Assembly: GCA_019914995.1 (NCBI GenBank)
Contig: CM034129.1
Coordinates: 5,531,725-5,595,724 of the forward strand
Direction of reading: 5' to 3'
DNA from: Acanthochlamys bracteata
Lineage: Eukaryota; Streptophyta; Magnoliopsida; Pandanales; Velloziaceae
DNA: 64,000 nt
Part shown: piece after piece, positions 37,963 through 50,948 of the stretch
Layout of the letters: every line of letters begins with the position of its first letter
Numbering within the stretch: position 1 is the stretch's first letter
Program-made: the position numbers and the translations under genes
Notes under the pieces: model-generated
What the model was told of the DNA's origin: nothing
Databases searched by the model: none
The model's input: the letters and a program-made list of their open reading frames with translations, nothing else

Positions 37963-40799
37963 GGTTCTGGAAACAGATGATTGGATTTTAGTTTCAAGTT
38001 TATCTATAGCAAAGCCCAAAATGGACCCAACAATTCAAGAAGTCCACACCTTTTTTAGCAAGATAGCGGGCTTTCAGAGGTTCAGAAATGCAGTTAAGGC
38101 CCACTGTAGGCCCATGGAAAAGCAAATTACAATCTTAGTTTGTTTAAAGAGAAGATGGATACATGTTAGCGGCTGTGATGTACGGTTTATACTATTCATC
38201 GCAAGAGTTTCAATACTCATATCGGAACACTTAACATTTGCGACTGTTAGATCTCCTGTAAAATTAATTAAAAGGGAAAGGATGAATTGAGTTGATAAAT
38301 AAAAATTTTCGTGAAGTTTAGTTATCTTATAGATAGCAGGCTTACAGCCGGCTGAATCACTTATGTAACCTGCAGACAGAGAGTATTAGAATGTTTGCTG
38401 ATTTAGGTAAAAAGAATAATACTCAGAATATTTAAAGTGGTTCGGCAAAATCTCTTTGTCTATATCCACGGACGCTCTATCATCAGAGCCAAAGCTTCAC
38501 TAAACTTTTAATAAGCTACATATACACTAAGAGCAAAGTGCTTCATCAAGCACACTTATTCTCACCGAGTTTCTTTACCAAGACAATCCCTCACAGCCTA
38601 TTGGACACCACTGCCCCTCTGGCTAATATGCTAGTTCTATTACAAGATTTAAGAATTTTCACCAAGCTCCACCTTAGCTTTTTTACCCGGTGTCCGCAGC
38701 ACTTCTGTCACAAAGTCAGTAAGAGGTTATAAGAAAGTAAATAAAAGTTGAGCACATGATCTATCTCATGATGGTTAAGTGTTCACGAAATTTTTCTAAT
38801 GAGATGATCAGAAAGATTGCTGAGAGAGATATCTTCAGTGTGATCAGCAGCAGGGTTTCAATTGCTTAAGTAGAGCTGTTAAGTTCTTGTATATCTTTGT
38901 TCGTCTTTTATTCTCTCCGCTCTTTTTTTGTTGCTCTGTCTCCCTTCTTATAGAATTTCATCTCTGTGCATGGCGATTTTTTCGTTGAAGAAGATTGCCG
39001 TTGGCGCCCTTTTTCATTGGTAAACGTTCAGGCCAGAGAGGGAGCAATTTGTCCAGTAGTTAATCAACCGCTTCCACGATTGCTTTCGGCTATTTTTGTG
39101 CAATGTCTTCATGGCATTAAATACAGTGTAAGAATTTGAATTTACCCGCCAGTGATTATGAACTTGATTTAGCTAAGTTGCTGTCTGAAATATGAGAGCT
39201 GAGTTGGCTTGTCCATATTAAATGCATCCCAGGTTGACTGCTTTGGATTTGTTTGATTTTCCAGTCTTGACTTGATCAGTCTAACTCAGTTGTATAATTT
39301 GTTTTCTTTCTTTGATCATTGAGCTTTCCCTTTCTGTGAAGAAGAAAGATGATTTTTGCTCGTTGTGGATCTTGTATTTGATTTGCTTCAATGCGTTGTG
39401 AGTCTAGAGGATTTTTGAAGCAAGGAGCTTGAGTTAAAGTCTTATTGTTGTTGAACCAAATACTTTGTTTTGGGTGATACAGAGAAGTCTTCTTATGCTT
39501 CAGCGATTAAGCAGCTGACTGTAGTGTGACTATGGGATCCTCTATTCTATATGCTGTTTGATTTATAGTAGCATAGCAGTTGGCTGATTAATGGTTGTTA
39601 TTGTCTGCCGTAAGTAAAATAATCTTGATTTGTCTAATCTTGGAGAGCTTGATTTCAAGTTATTAGTCCAATGTAAATTATAATTCTTAATTCTTTATTA
39701 TCATCAAAATTACCTTGATAGTTCCAACAGCGACCATGTTGATATTTAACTTGATCAAATTCATATCGATAGTTGAATAGCACATTGTACCTCATCTTTT
39801 AAGATTACCTTGCAAGGTTGAAATTTAACGATGCAATTCTGTTTTTGTTTAGTGATTCCAGTACTTCTGTTTGTTATACTACTGATATCACACACACACA
39901 CACGTAAGAGTACCGGTATTTATTATATAATATTTTAGCCTTAAATCTAAGTGTATAAACATTGAAACTGATGTAGGAGATATTTAAGAGTATTTAAAAT
40001 AGCAGATTATTAAGAAATAATTTATTTAGAATTTTTTAGTTTTACTTAAAAAATTAAAATTAGAACTAATCGCTTTCGATAATCAAGAAATCAACAAGAA
40101 GTAACTATTTTAATCAAGAAAACTAACAAAGTAACAATCTCAAGCAACCAATTAACAAAGAGAGAACTCAAAAATACTATTTCAATTGAATTCCTAATCA
40201 ATTACCGATCAAAATCAAAGAGAAGAGAATTTCTGTGATAGAAATCAGAGATCGTGGAAGCTGAAGCCGATAACCTGAGAGGAGGAAGAACGCCGATCAC
40301 AGTGGAAGATTTATGAGGAAAAAGATTTTGAATTAGAGGAGATGAGGAGAAATAGAGTGAACATATTTTTTGAGTGAATATTTCAACCGGACGTAAAGAA
40401 ATGCTACGGTTTGAAGCGTACGGCTGCGAACAAATAAAAATTTTGAGAAAAAATTGAAGGAAGAAGAATCGAAGAAACAGTGTAGAAGAAAGAGTTCTTG
40501 GCTGCGAAAAATCGATCGAGAGCGGAAGCGAGAATACTTGCTGCGAGCCTGCGAAGAAGAAGAGAAAAATGAATAAGCGAAAGAAGAGAGCAAAAAAATT
40601 AGATGAATTTACAAAACTAATCTTCAACGGTATCTCAATAAGCTCACAAAAATACACTCCGCATAAAATGAGACCGTTTGATTTTGACCAAATGATTAGG
40701 AGATGATGTGCGGATGCGCGATGTACCTGTATTGTTCTTTGTATATATGTTCTAAAATATAATTTATCTATAATAATTTAAAATTTCTAAAAGTTTAGA

Positions 40800-41036
40800 A
40801 GATATTTAGGAGTATTTGTCAAAAAAAATTTTTTTAAAATAAAAATATTTTAATAATATTTTTTAAAATTTTTTTTTATATATAAAAAATAAAAATTAAG
40901 TAATAATAAATTTTAGATAATAATAAATTTTTTAATATATTTTTAAAATTTAAAATTTTTTTATATAATATTATAAAAAATTTATTATAATTTGAAATAA
41001 AAATTTAAATAAGAAAGAGTTGGAAGGCACTCGGAA
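40800..41036. mobile_element. A+T-rich MITE copy
   Basis: A/T-only block beginning ggagtatttgtcaaaaaaa and ending agttggaaggcactcggaaa. It lies 16 bp before the Harbinger MITE at 41053, so two elements sit side by side. Confidence 0.45.
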
Positions 41037-41052
41037 ACGGCACCAATACTAA

Positions 41053-41347
41053 GGGCGTGTTTCAAATGCCCGTAACTCCACTTTCTCCTACCAGATTTTG
41101 AGTTCCGAACAGTTTATATGCTTCAATTACATAAGAAACTCAGAACTCTATTTTCACATGCGAAATTTCAGTTCTAACTTTCTTATTTGTACACTTTTTA
41201 ATACAACTATATCTTTCAATTTTCAACACATTTTCAAAACCTATGAAACACAAATACTGAACTCCACTTTCATTTTATTTTTCAAGAAACTCTACTTTCT
41301 ACTTTTCACTTTCATGAAACTCAGTTACGGGCATTTGAAACATGCCC
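41053..41347. mobile_element. Tourist-like (PIF/Harbinger) MITE, 295 bp
   Basis: Starts GGGCGTGTTTCAAATGCCCG and ends GGGCATTTGAAACATGCCC, flanked by TAA on both sides (41050-41052 and 41348-41350). Its right half, read in reverse, matches the left end of the 2.9-kb element at 9695 (aactgag..., gaaaagt..., gtttcttgaaaaat), and its left half matches that element's right end. It is therefore an internally deleted relative in the opposite orientation. Confidence 0.88.
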
Positions 41348-41451
41348 TAAAAAGGTTAAATTTTTGACGGTGAAAATGCGTTTCAAACATACCCGTCATC
41401 TGAGCCACTACAACCAACAACTGCTAACGATCAAATTATCTTTTCCAATTT

Positions 41452-41706
41452 AGGGGGTATTTGGGAGTGCTTGTGAAATAGAGCTTTTCTGAAATAGAAA
41501 GTATTTTTATTTTTTTTGAGAAATAAGTTTTATTTTTTTACTTCTAAAAAAATAATAAAAATATGCAATAAAAAGATCTTACTCCGTAGAATTTTTTTTA
41601 CATTTTTTAAATTTTAAAATAAATTTTTTATATACTTATCAAATATGTATTGAAAAATATGAAATGAAAAAAAATTAAAAAGCAGTTTTTGAAAACCTAA
41701 ACCAAA
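41452..41706. mobile_element. A+T-rich MITE, 'GTGTTTG' family copy
   Basis: The left end is gggggtatttgggagtgctt; the right end, reverse-complemented, starts gagcgcatttggtttaggt. The interior includes aaaatatgcaataaaaag and cttactccgtagaattttt. One of the better preserved copies in the window. Confidence 0.65.
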
Positions 41707-42079
41707 TGCGCTCAACTCTTCAAAGTTTACGGAGCTTTGTCTGGAGTATTCTTCTGTGCATGATAGACATATGGCTATTTATGGTTGCTGAAAAGTTAGA
41801 ACTTAAAAGGAAAAAGCTTTTTTAACGTAACTTTTTTAACGATTTTTCTAAAAAGAGTTTGTACTTATTATACTTTCATGAGAATATAATTTACTCATTG
41901 CTCTAAATTTTTAGAAAAGCGTTCTACCGCATTGTGTATAACTTTTTCGAGTTTGAAAAGTTTATAAACCATATATTTATAGTAATGCAAAACATGACTA
42001 TAAAATGCACAATCGTACAATATGAGTCAAATCTAGGCCCCTGGCCTGCTTGGTCTGCTTTCAGAAGTCTTGATGTCCC

Positions 42080-42097
42080 AGCCCAAAACAAAGCCCA
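42080..42097 (+). promoter_or_regulatory. Paired site II-like (TGGGCT) motifs of the CRP1 promoter
   Basis: AGCCCA occurs at 42080-42085 and 42092-42097, the reverse complement of TGGGCT. Site II motifs, bound by TCP proteins, are frequent close to the transcription start of plant genes for organelle biogenesis and translation. Their position about 165-180 bp before the start codon at 42260 supports that start rather than the in-frame ATG at 42101. Confidence 0.45.
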
Positions 42098-42259
42098 ATA
42101 ATGAGATATTTTAATTTTATTCTTCAGCACTTTTATCTTCTATTCTATTGTGTTCAACCAAGTAACCAACCAACCGCACAGAAAACCCCCTCAAACTCTC
42201 TCTCTGTCTTGCACTATCCATTCCCCCGCCACTCCTCCATCAATTTCCAAACTCAAAAA

Positions 42260-45200
42260 ATGTTCGTTCTTCCTCCACCGCCACCACCAACGCCGTTCTC
42301 CATCTCCAGCGCCGCCACTCGCTTCCGTCTCCGCCCTTCCTTTTCCATCTCTACTTCTTCCCCATCTCCGCTCACTTCCGATTCCCTCACTTCATTCGAA
42401 TTCCGCGGATATGATTTCTCTCCTCTCATCGACTTCCTCTCCACTTCCTCTCCTTCACCGGAACTCACTTCCCCTCCTTCTTCGCTTCACCCAACCGAAC
42501 TCCATCTCGCCGAGCTCTACCGTGCCGTTCCTGCTCCTCTCTGGCACGCTTTAATAAAATCCCTCTCTTCTTCTCCTTCAACTCTTCCCTCCGCCGCTGC
42601 TCTCGTTCCATGGCTTCAACGCCACAATCTTTGTTTTTCGTACGACATAATGTATTCAATTCTAATCCAGTTCCTATCTCGTGACGGCGGTCGATCACCG
42701 GCTCAACCGCTTCGTTTATCTCCATTGCTTAGTTCGATTTCATCGTTGTCTCCGGCAACGTTTAACGCGCTCGTGTCGGCGTCGGTGTTCAATCGTCGTC
42801 CCGATATTGCATTCCACCTGCTCGACGAAATGCAGCGGCACGGGTACCTTTCTGACTCGAATAATTATTCTTTGATTGTTAGGTCTCTGCTTCGGTACCC
42901 TGACCCACCGGACTCTTCGTTGCTTCACCGTGTTGTTTCTCATGTTCGGTCGCAGGCTGCTGAGCCTGACGCACGCCTTTTGGCTGACCTTGTTTCGGGG
43001 TTTTCTTGTGCTGGTGATACAGATGCTGCGATGGATATTCTAGCTGTTGCGCAGGCTAAGGGCCTTACGCTTCCTGCTTCAGCGTTGGTTGCTTTGGTTT
43101 CGGCTCTTGGTGCTGCCGGACGGGTCCTGGAAGCTGAGGCCATTTTCTCTGAGTTGCATTCAGCTGGCCTGCGCCCACGTACCCGTGCTTATAATGCTTT
43201 GCTAAAGGGCTATGTTAAGAGTGGTTCGTTGAAGGATGCTGAGTTTGTGTTCAAGGATATGGAGCTTGCTGGTGTTGCTCCTGATGAACGAACTTATAGC
43301 ATGCTTATCGATGCATATACAAATGCTGGACGATGGGAGAGTGCTAGGATTTTGCTTAAGGAGATGGAGGCGAACGATCTGCAGCCAAATTCTTATGTGT
43401 TTAGTAGGATTTTAGCGAGCTTCAGGGATAAAGGGGATTGGCAGAAGTCATTCGCGGTGTTGAAGGAAATGAGAAAGAATGGTGTTCGGCCTGATCGACA
43501 TTTCTACAATGTGATGATTGATACTTTTGGGAAGTATAATTGCCTTCAACATGCGATGGATGCATTTGACCGGATGCGGGAGGATGGAATTGAGCCTGAC
43601 GAGGTTACATGGAACACTTTGATTGATGCACATTGCAAAGCAGGGCGGCATAGCAGGGCGGCTGAGCTGTTTGAGCAAATGGCTGGGAGTGGCTGCCAGC
43701 CGTGCACAACTACTTACAATATTATGATCAACTCCCTAGGTGAGCAGGAAAGGTGGGAGGAGCTGAAGGAGCTGCTTGATAGGATGAAAGAGCAGGGTTT
43801 GATAGCAAACGTGGTTACTTACACCACACTTGTTGATGTTTATGGCAAATCTGGTAGATTTAAGGATGCCATTCAGTGCTTGGAGGCTATGAGAGCTCAA
43901 GGGATGAAGCCATCTCCGACCATGTATCATGCTCTTGTCAATGCATATGCACAAAAGGTATGGATAATTCTTCTACATATTGGTTACAGTTGAAGATAAT
44001 TGGTTCTCGTAGGAGTTAATTCATGCTTTAGAGTTAGTAACACTAAACAAGTTAAATATATATTTCTTAGCAGCAGTGTGAAAATTGACTTGGAAAAGGT
44101 ATTCTTCCCTTCACCTATTTCCAAATCAAATGCAATCCTCAAGGGCTCGTCGGACATCAGTCAGGACCTCTGGGTTCTGACAGTTCCATCTAATGGGCAC
44201 ATAATGATGCATCATTACTCCTTATTAAGATTTTTTGTTCTTTCAGTCCTGAAAGAAGGTTTCTGAATGGAGCTACTCCTTTATCTTTCTTGGTATTCTT
44301 TTAAAACTAATGAACTTTTATTCTTTTAAAAGTAATGAACTTTTAACTCCAGGCAGGATATCCATCGGAGATGTTTTCTTGTATATTTAATGGGACATTG
44401 ACTAAATATAACTAGTCAACCATTTAGTTAGACATGACCTAGTATTAGATGTACAACCATGAAGCTTATCTGCAAAGTCTTTTATTTAATGTGTCGTATT
44501 TTGCAATTCATTTTAATTTAAGAATTCAAAATTTCGTGACTTATGCAACGAGCTACTATTTTCTCAACCAATAGAGAAAGAACCTGCAATGAGCTATTAC
44601 AATAGTTCCTTTTATATTATCGTGACTGTGAGTTCATTTTTTGTTTCTGTGACCAGGGTCTTTCTGATCAAGCAATCAATGCTTTTAGAGTTATGAGAGC
44701 AGATGGTATAAAACCCAGCTTGTTAGTCCTTAACTCATTAATCAATGCATTTGGCGAAGATTTGAGGGATGTTGAAGCCTTTTCTGTTCTGCAATTTATG
44801 AAGGAAAATGTGAGTATTTGTCCTATATTCTTGTATCGATCTATCCATTCTACTATGTGCAGTCTTCAGACCTTCTACTTTTCCATGTAACTAGTCTCAT
44901 TTTGATAGAAATTAAATCTTATGCTCTTGTAGGATATCAAGCCAGATGTGGTTACATTTACAACCCTGATGAAGGCTTTAATTCGTGTGGAGAAGTATGA
45001 ACAGGTAGAAACTGTTATTCCTTTCTTTGTTCATTGTAATTTCATCATCGACTGTCGAGCGTTGATGTTTATATGAAGTCCTCACTAAACTGCCAAAACG
45101 ACAGTGATTGACATCCTTTTAATAACTTTAATTTAATTGAAATAAAACAAATCAAAGTTAATGGAACAAGGAAGCTAAGCATATGCAGACAGCTTATCAA

Positions 45201-46077
45201 AATGAGCTCTAGGCAGATATACATTGGAAGATATTTAATGAAAACTTTGTAACTATATCGTTATTGCCATCTAATCAATGTGAATAAGAAAGTTGCTGGT
45301 GAAAGCAATAAGACATACACGATACTCATATTATCAGTAATGATGTCCTAATTCTACTTCATGATCAAATATAGTCATCCTCTCTCAAATATCATGGTGA
45401 TGATCACCTCTAGTGGATTTTTGGTTCATAAGTGATCTTGTTTTTGCTATCTCAGTTCATAGAGGATCGATATTTCACTAGTTTCTTTGTTACCACATAG
45501 TATTTGTTCACAACATCTGCATAGCTTGGCATGCCTTTACACAATTACACTGACTTCTTTTAGTTGGACTAGTCAAAAAACCAAAGCGATGTAATCATCC
45601 TCTGTTTTATTTTATGAACAAACATGCCAGCTGGACAAAGAAAGCAGTAGCTGCTATTTTAATTTGATGATACTTGACTACCCGGTAATTAGGCCTTAGC
45701 TTCTTTGGTTATCTCAGATGCAAGTTTCAGGAGCAGATGCAGGGTATGAAGTCATATGTCAAAATGTTTAGAATAAACTCCTATAATGCTTCTTAGTATC
45801 TCTTAAAATGGTAGCCACATTTTGACAGATAGCAATGATTTTTCCTGATGTTGATATCTTAGTATACATTTCCTCACTTATCAAAGCTAATATAATTGAT
45901 TGGGTTGAGATTTCTTGTCATATCTTAATGAGTTTTAGCTGACAGAATTTTATGGTTAATCAATAGGTTCCTGTTGTCTATGAGGAAATGGTGTCATCTG
46001 GATGCACTCCAGATCGAAAAGCCAGAGCTATGTTGCGCTCAGCTCTTAGATACATGAAGCTGTCGATGAACTCATAA
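42260..46077 (+). CDS. CRP1: CRP1-like chloroplast PPR protein
   Basis: The CDS joins 42260-43957, 44657-44809, 44933-45004 and 45967-46077 (2034 nt, 677 aa). All introns are GT-AG and every exon keeps phase 0. Residues 1 to about 45 are Pro/Ser/Arg-rich with almost no acidic residues, a plastid transit peptide. About 14 P-type 35-residue PPR repeats fill residues 166-657, for example [18 protein letters not shown] and [18 protein letters not shown]. The C-terminal blocks [10 protein letters not shown] and [16 protein letters not shown] match the Arabidopsis At5g42310/maize CRP1 group. CRP1 binds plastid RNA and is needed for petD mRNA processing and for psaC and petA translation. No PLS, E, DYW or SMR domain is present. 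The frame is open upstream to an ATG at 42101, but that would bury the transit peptide and lies next to the likely promoter. Introns are 699, 123 and 962 bp. Confidence 0.95.
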
Positions 46078-47180
46078 CTGACTCCAAAACCCGTAATTCT
46101 CCGGTGTGCAAATTTTTTCAGCTTCATCTTTGGTATTCTCACATTTTCACAGGTTTGTAATTCTGCAGCTTATACTGAAAAATACTCTTTATTAAGAACA
46201 TCAAAAAAATTTCATGATTGTAGGATGCATGTTTTCGAGTAAATTTCCAGTCTAATAGAAGATACATTTAAATGCTAGGGCAATATAGTTTTCTTGAATT
46301 GGATGGAGTTTTGAATAAAATAAATAGACCAAAAAGTTGCAAGACTATCAACATGCTGTATGAAAAACAAATGAAATGGTTTTATTGTATTTCTGTTGTC
46401 CAGTCAAAGCACCTCTGTTGGTGTAGGCTGACACATTCCCTCCGAAAAGTTTTTGGGGGGCGAGATTTTGTCAGGGTTAAATTCTTGGTAGTTTGCGATT
46501 ACTCTAACAGGGGTTTCTGTTGTCCACCTCTTTAATGTGATATCAGATTATAACTTTGAGATAAGTTTTCACTGTAGATAAGAAGTCTTAACAGGGCTTA
46601 TGCTATTATTCAAACGACTCACCTTACTTTCAAATGTCTTATTCAGGGATATTTCATGTGTAGCCATCTCTGCTTTTTCAGTTGGTGAAGTGTGTTTTTA
46701 TCAGGATTCAGGAGGCATGTTTTGGTCAAAACTTGGACTGACTGACATAAATTCTAATATAGAAGTTGTAAAAATGCACGTAATCCAACACCTGAAGGTC
46801 AGCTTTTTTCCGATACTTTAGATCACTCAACAATTGTATTATTAGTGTGGTCGTACATGCGTGTATTCTAGTAACTTTGTGAATATAACAAGTAGTTTTG
46901 TAGACTATTATACTCGTTTACAGTTCTCCATATTGTAGGAATTGGAGAAGCATCCTTTTATAAACATTTAGTTTTACATTATCAACTAGCAGTAAAGTGT
47001 TGCGCGTTGTTCAAATAATTTTCAACATGATCATTGAGATTCTTGTTAAATATCAGCGAATTTTCTGCATACTTCTACAAGCATCAAGCATGTGACCTTC
47101 AAGTTGAAATCACCGTTTGTTTCATTATTCTTGGAACTGAAATTACTTATAATTTCTATCCGCTGATGAACTGACGGTGG
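46078..47180. other. 3' flank of CRP1
   Basis: Probably includes the 3' untranslated region of CRP1 in its first few hundred bases. The open frames at 46272-46535 and 46600-46821 have no recognisable domain and look accidental. Confidence 0.4.
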
Positions 47181-47184
47181 GGAC

Positions 47185-47345
47185 GTTCGTGAGTGGTTAA
47201 AATAAAAAATTCTTTGAAAAATAAATTTAAGAATTTTAAAAAGTAAAATTTTAAATTCTTAAATAATATAAAGAATATATAATATATTTAGAAAGCATAA
47301 TTTATTTATATTTTTAATTTTTTTTAATTTTTAAAAATATTATAA
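47185..47345. mobile_element. Partial A+T-rich MITE copy
   Basis: A/T-rich block with ends ggggacgttcgtgagtggtt and a reversed core similar to the other copies. Ends are uncertain. Confidence 0.35.
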
Positions 47346-47811
47346 AAAACTATTGATAAATAATAATAAGCAACATGAATGTGTCCATCACTCTTTTAAT
47401 TGTAGAGCTTTCTTCAGGGAAGAGGCCCATGAGAGGAAGGAGCTATAAAATCTACTTGTTTTCACTAGTTGATATCACTAGTCGTGCCTGGTTGTTTCAA
47501 AACCTGATCCTTTATATATATATATATATATGCTGCAAGCACACACCACTGATACATTTTTCTGTAGAGTCTAGAATGACCAATGTAGTCGAATGTTGAA
47601 AGTGTTTGTCGTCAAATCACCATACAACTGTTTCTAGTAAACACAAACTATTTTTTGGAATCTGGATTTGGGCCGGACGGGCTGGGGCGATTTGTAATCC
47701 AAGTATTTTATTAGGCCATGATGGAAGTTCGGATAAAGAAATTGGGGCCTCGTGCCGAAGTTAGTCCATTCATGCTGTAAGGATTTGTAGTTTCATAGTT
47801 TCTGCTTTGGT

Positions 47812-48005
47812 TTAGTGCGTGTTTACTATCAAATAAATTCATTTTCAAAAAATGAGTTTAAAAAATAAAATTTAAAATTTAAAATATTTAATAGAAAGTA
47901 ATTATTTTATATTATAAGTAAAATAATATAAAAATAATTATTTTAATTTTTTAAGTTATTTTTTATTAAAATTGAATTTAAAAGAGTGTGTTTGAAGGAG
48001 TACGT
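47812..48005. mobile_element. A+T-rich MITE, 'TGTTTAC' family
   Basis: Starts tagtgcgtgtttactatc. The right end, reverse-complemented, is aaggacttgtttacgtact, giving an inverted TGTTTAC repeat. The interior is A/T-only. Confidence 0.55.
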
Positions 48006-48013
48006 AAACAAGT

Positions 48014-48264
48014 CCTTAGGCGTGTTTCCTTTCGCCATAAACTTCATTTTTTTTAAATTTATTTTAATATAAAATAAATAATAAATTTTAAAATAATTAT
48101 TTCTAAAAAATTTTTTTAACCAAAATTTTTTTAAATTTAATTTAAAACTTCATATTAATATAAATATAAAATTTTGTTTTTTATTAAATATTTTTAATTT
48201 TAATTAATTTTTTAAATTTATTTCTCAAAACTCAAGTTTATCTGATGGTAAACACACTCTTGGC
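48014..48264. mobile_element. A+T-rich MITE, 'TGTTTAC' family, adjacent copy
   Basis: Starts ttaggcgtgtttcctttcg. The right end, reverse-complemented, is ccaagagtgtgtttaccatc. It lies back to back with the copy at 47812, with fewer than 10 bp between them. Confidence 0.5.
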
Positions 48265-50940
48265 ACTTACAATTTATAAATATAACTTTTCCTTTTAATT
48301 CTGTGTTGGAGAATACTATGGGTTCAAATTATCACTACACTTTGTAACTCATGACTCTCCCTGGTCTGTTTTAGTGTTGAAGTTCATAAGAGTGATTAAT
48401 AAGTTAAAGATTTGGTTCCTCTAAGGAGAAGAAAATGTTTTGACTTCTAACTCTCAGCAAGTCGCAAAATAAAATTTTAAGGTTGCTTTGTTAGGAACCC
48501 TTAGGGTCCTGTCCTAGAAACAAAGTAAACATCTCTTCAATTACAGCTCAATCATCATGTCTCAATCTAGCAGATAAACGTCCACATTAATCAAATTGAC
48601 CAGCATACTATTGAAACTGGTGGGCTATTGAAGCCTGAAGACTGCAGCCGGTAGTCTGAAAGATGTTTCTAAATGCCTTACTTGTCCCAGAGGCAGTTGA
48701 AACCATTCTCACGAGAAGGTACCAAGTCCAAGTACAGCAGTTGCAACCTCCATTTGGATTTTGTGGAGAAACTATGATTTGGGACTAACTAATATTTTCT
48801 CTTGCAAGGACGTCAATAGGTCATACTATTTTTTCTTCAGCTAATTATGTTGTGGCACATTGATTATGTCACAGATAAAGAATGATTTGGTAGTACACAT
48901 CTATTTAATCTTTGGTGGCTGGTTACTTGCTTCTGTTAGAACTTGCATTCGGCACAAAAGATTAGTTAAATCTTAATCGAGCCAACCTATAATGAACACT
49001 TCAACTAATCTGCACAATTAAAATGGGCTAGAGTGTTAATACTATTTTAAGGAAGTCAAGAAACCTTTAAGAGACGAGACTTAGAATTCGTTATATCGAA
49101 TATATGAATGTTGATTTGATTATTTTAAGTAGGGTTTCTTGTACTCTAGTACAACTTTCCTTCCATTCTCAAATGCATTTTAATTCATCTACCTGAACCT
49201 GCAAAATTTGATCAAACAAGTAACATTAAGCTTCTTTTTTCAAGAATTGCTTGAAATGTGATTATCTGGAAAAGGAATGCTTTTGCTATCTTTGCCAAGT
49301 AGGCATATTTTTCCTCCTTATTAAGGTTAGGATTTTGGTGTATTCTTTGTGGACTAGCTATCACATAATTTAACGGGCCATGGCTGTTAACAATGATCTG
49401 TTTGGAAAACTATCAATAGTTTTGATTCTGATGCCATTTTAATAACAAATCTCATTTTCATTGCGCTTGATTCTGGTTCTTTTTTGTCATTCTTGTCACT
49501 AGTCATTCGACTATAACTATAAGATCCGTTAAGCAATAGCTTGTTTTATCTAACCCTTACAGTTTGCGCCATATAATATGCGGTTCAGAAGTAGTTTAAA
49601 CTCCTAAAATCTTGCCTTCTTTGTTATGATGCTTTAATTTTTCTTGTTTATTTGGTTCTGTTTATAGTTAGAGATGGCAACTTGTTTGTTTATCATTCTA
49701 TTCAACTTGGTTGGAGAGAAACCTGTTTGAGGTGTAGAGTAATAATTTTTAAGTATGAACAAGTATTGGGTTCTTCCAAAGCAATGATACCCAAGAGGAA
49801 AGAGAAAATGATAGCAGTGGCCCATTTCCTATACATTTAGTCTCCCATTTCATGAAACAGATGGACTGAATAATTCAATTGTAAATGCTTTAAATAGTTG
49901 TCATAAGGTTTAGCGTGAAATTAAAAAAGTTTAATTTTTCTAGTTTATTTGTCATTATCTCATGGGATGACTTAGAATTGACCAATGTGGCTGATTGAGG
50001 CTTAAAATTAATTTAGAAATGAAAAGAAATGTCAATAAAGTTGGAAGTATTAAACTTAACTTTTTTGGTTAAGTCGCACGCCCACAAAGAAATTAAAGAT
50101 AATATGTTGAGAAAACAAAGTCAAAATTGGTGTTTTTGCAATTGTATTCATAAGAAAATTAAATATCGTTATTATGGGAAATTCAGTGTTTTGATGATTA
50201 CATGTTGCAGTTTTGGCTTGTGTATACTTGGAATAATTCATTTACAAAGAACAATTTAAGAATAAGCCAAAACTTTAGGTGTTTGCATATTTTTACTAGT
50301 CTGTCGAAACTCAAAAGAAGAGCTTTTTCCTAAACATTGTAGGATCTTAAGGCTAGTCAGGCAACTTCTTCCGTCAGTGATATCACTCATTTAACTCTGG
50401 ACGAGAGTGGTGAAGCCTCGAACATTATAAGTAGGGGCGCTAAACCAATAGCTGTCTGTGACAATTTTCAAGCACAACTAAAAAATGTTAACATTTGGTA
50501 ATGGAAATTAAATATTGTTTATGATAGGTAAAAGGGTGTCTTTCTTTTGCAAAAGGAAGACAAGGACTGGCCCATTTCCTTGTTATGGAGAGCATCTGAC
50601 CAAACAAATGCACCATAGGGTAGCGCAAGATCTATGGTCTCTTGGGTCAATGGTTAATGTCAACCCCATGGTATGTTGCGCACAAGTCTAATACAACAAT
50701 GATTGTGAAATTTGGCAGAACTTGGTAGGATGGACAAAAAAACGAAACTAGAACCTGTTTTTACTTTGGATGTTGAAATAACAAAACTTGGTAGAAAGCT
50801 TTCAACTCCTTGAAAGATTTTGAGTGAAAAGAGTCAATCTAAAGAAGAGTAGATCTTGAAAGTGATCCATGAGCTTGCAGGATTTCATTAGACTTTGAGA
50901 CGTGCTACTCCATGAGAGAGCCTTCTAGGAATTGGACTCC
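48265..50940. other. Unassigned intergenic sequence
   Basis: No gene, RNA or intact repeat was recognised. Open frames at 49634-49840 and 50029-50259 overlap on opposite strands and have no family resemblance. Confidence 0.4.
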
Positions 50941-50948
50941 TTTTTGAA

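Larger units (their letters stand above)
28100..42070. other. Gene-poor intergenic region between GH3 and CRP1
   Basis: About 14 kb without a supported gene. It contains scattered A+T-rich MITEs (33828, 36370, 40800, 41452), a Harbinger MITE (41053), a possible inverted-repeat element (37312), decayed LTR-like sequence (about 38290-39300, with a 'gtggttcggc ... tccacggac' phrase common in plant LTRs) and a 34-bp-period duplication (33574). The frame at 34142 (MANAVHQHEDKVCFDHAKEM) stops after 26 codons and could not be placed. The minus frame 40202-40657 is Phe/Ser-rich low-complexity and is not considered a gene. Confidence 0.45.

Noticed and set aside
40202-40657. 151-codon minus-strand ORF
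   Set aside because: Phe/Ser/Leu-rich low-complexity peptide from purine-rich DNA on the other strand, with no domain and no promoter or splice context.
42101-42259. In-frame upstream ATG extending CRP1 by 53 codons
   Set aside because: The extension is hydrophobic and A/T-derived, would place sequence before the transit peptide, and lies next to site II-like promoter motifs. The ATG at 42260 begins the typical Pro/Ser-rich plastid presequence.
42150-43954. ORFs overlapping CRP1 exon 1 in other frames
   Set aside because: Shadows of the long PPR frame. Their composition mirrors its codon bias.
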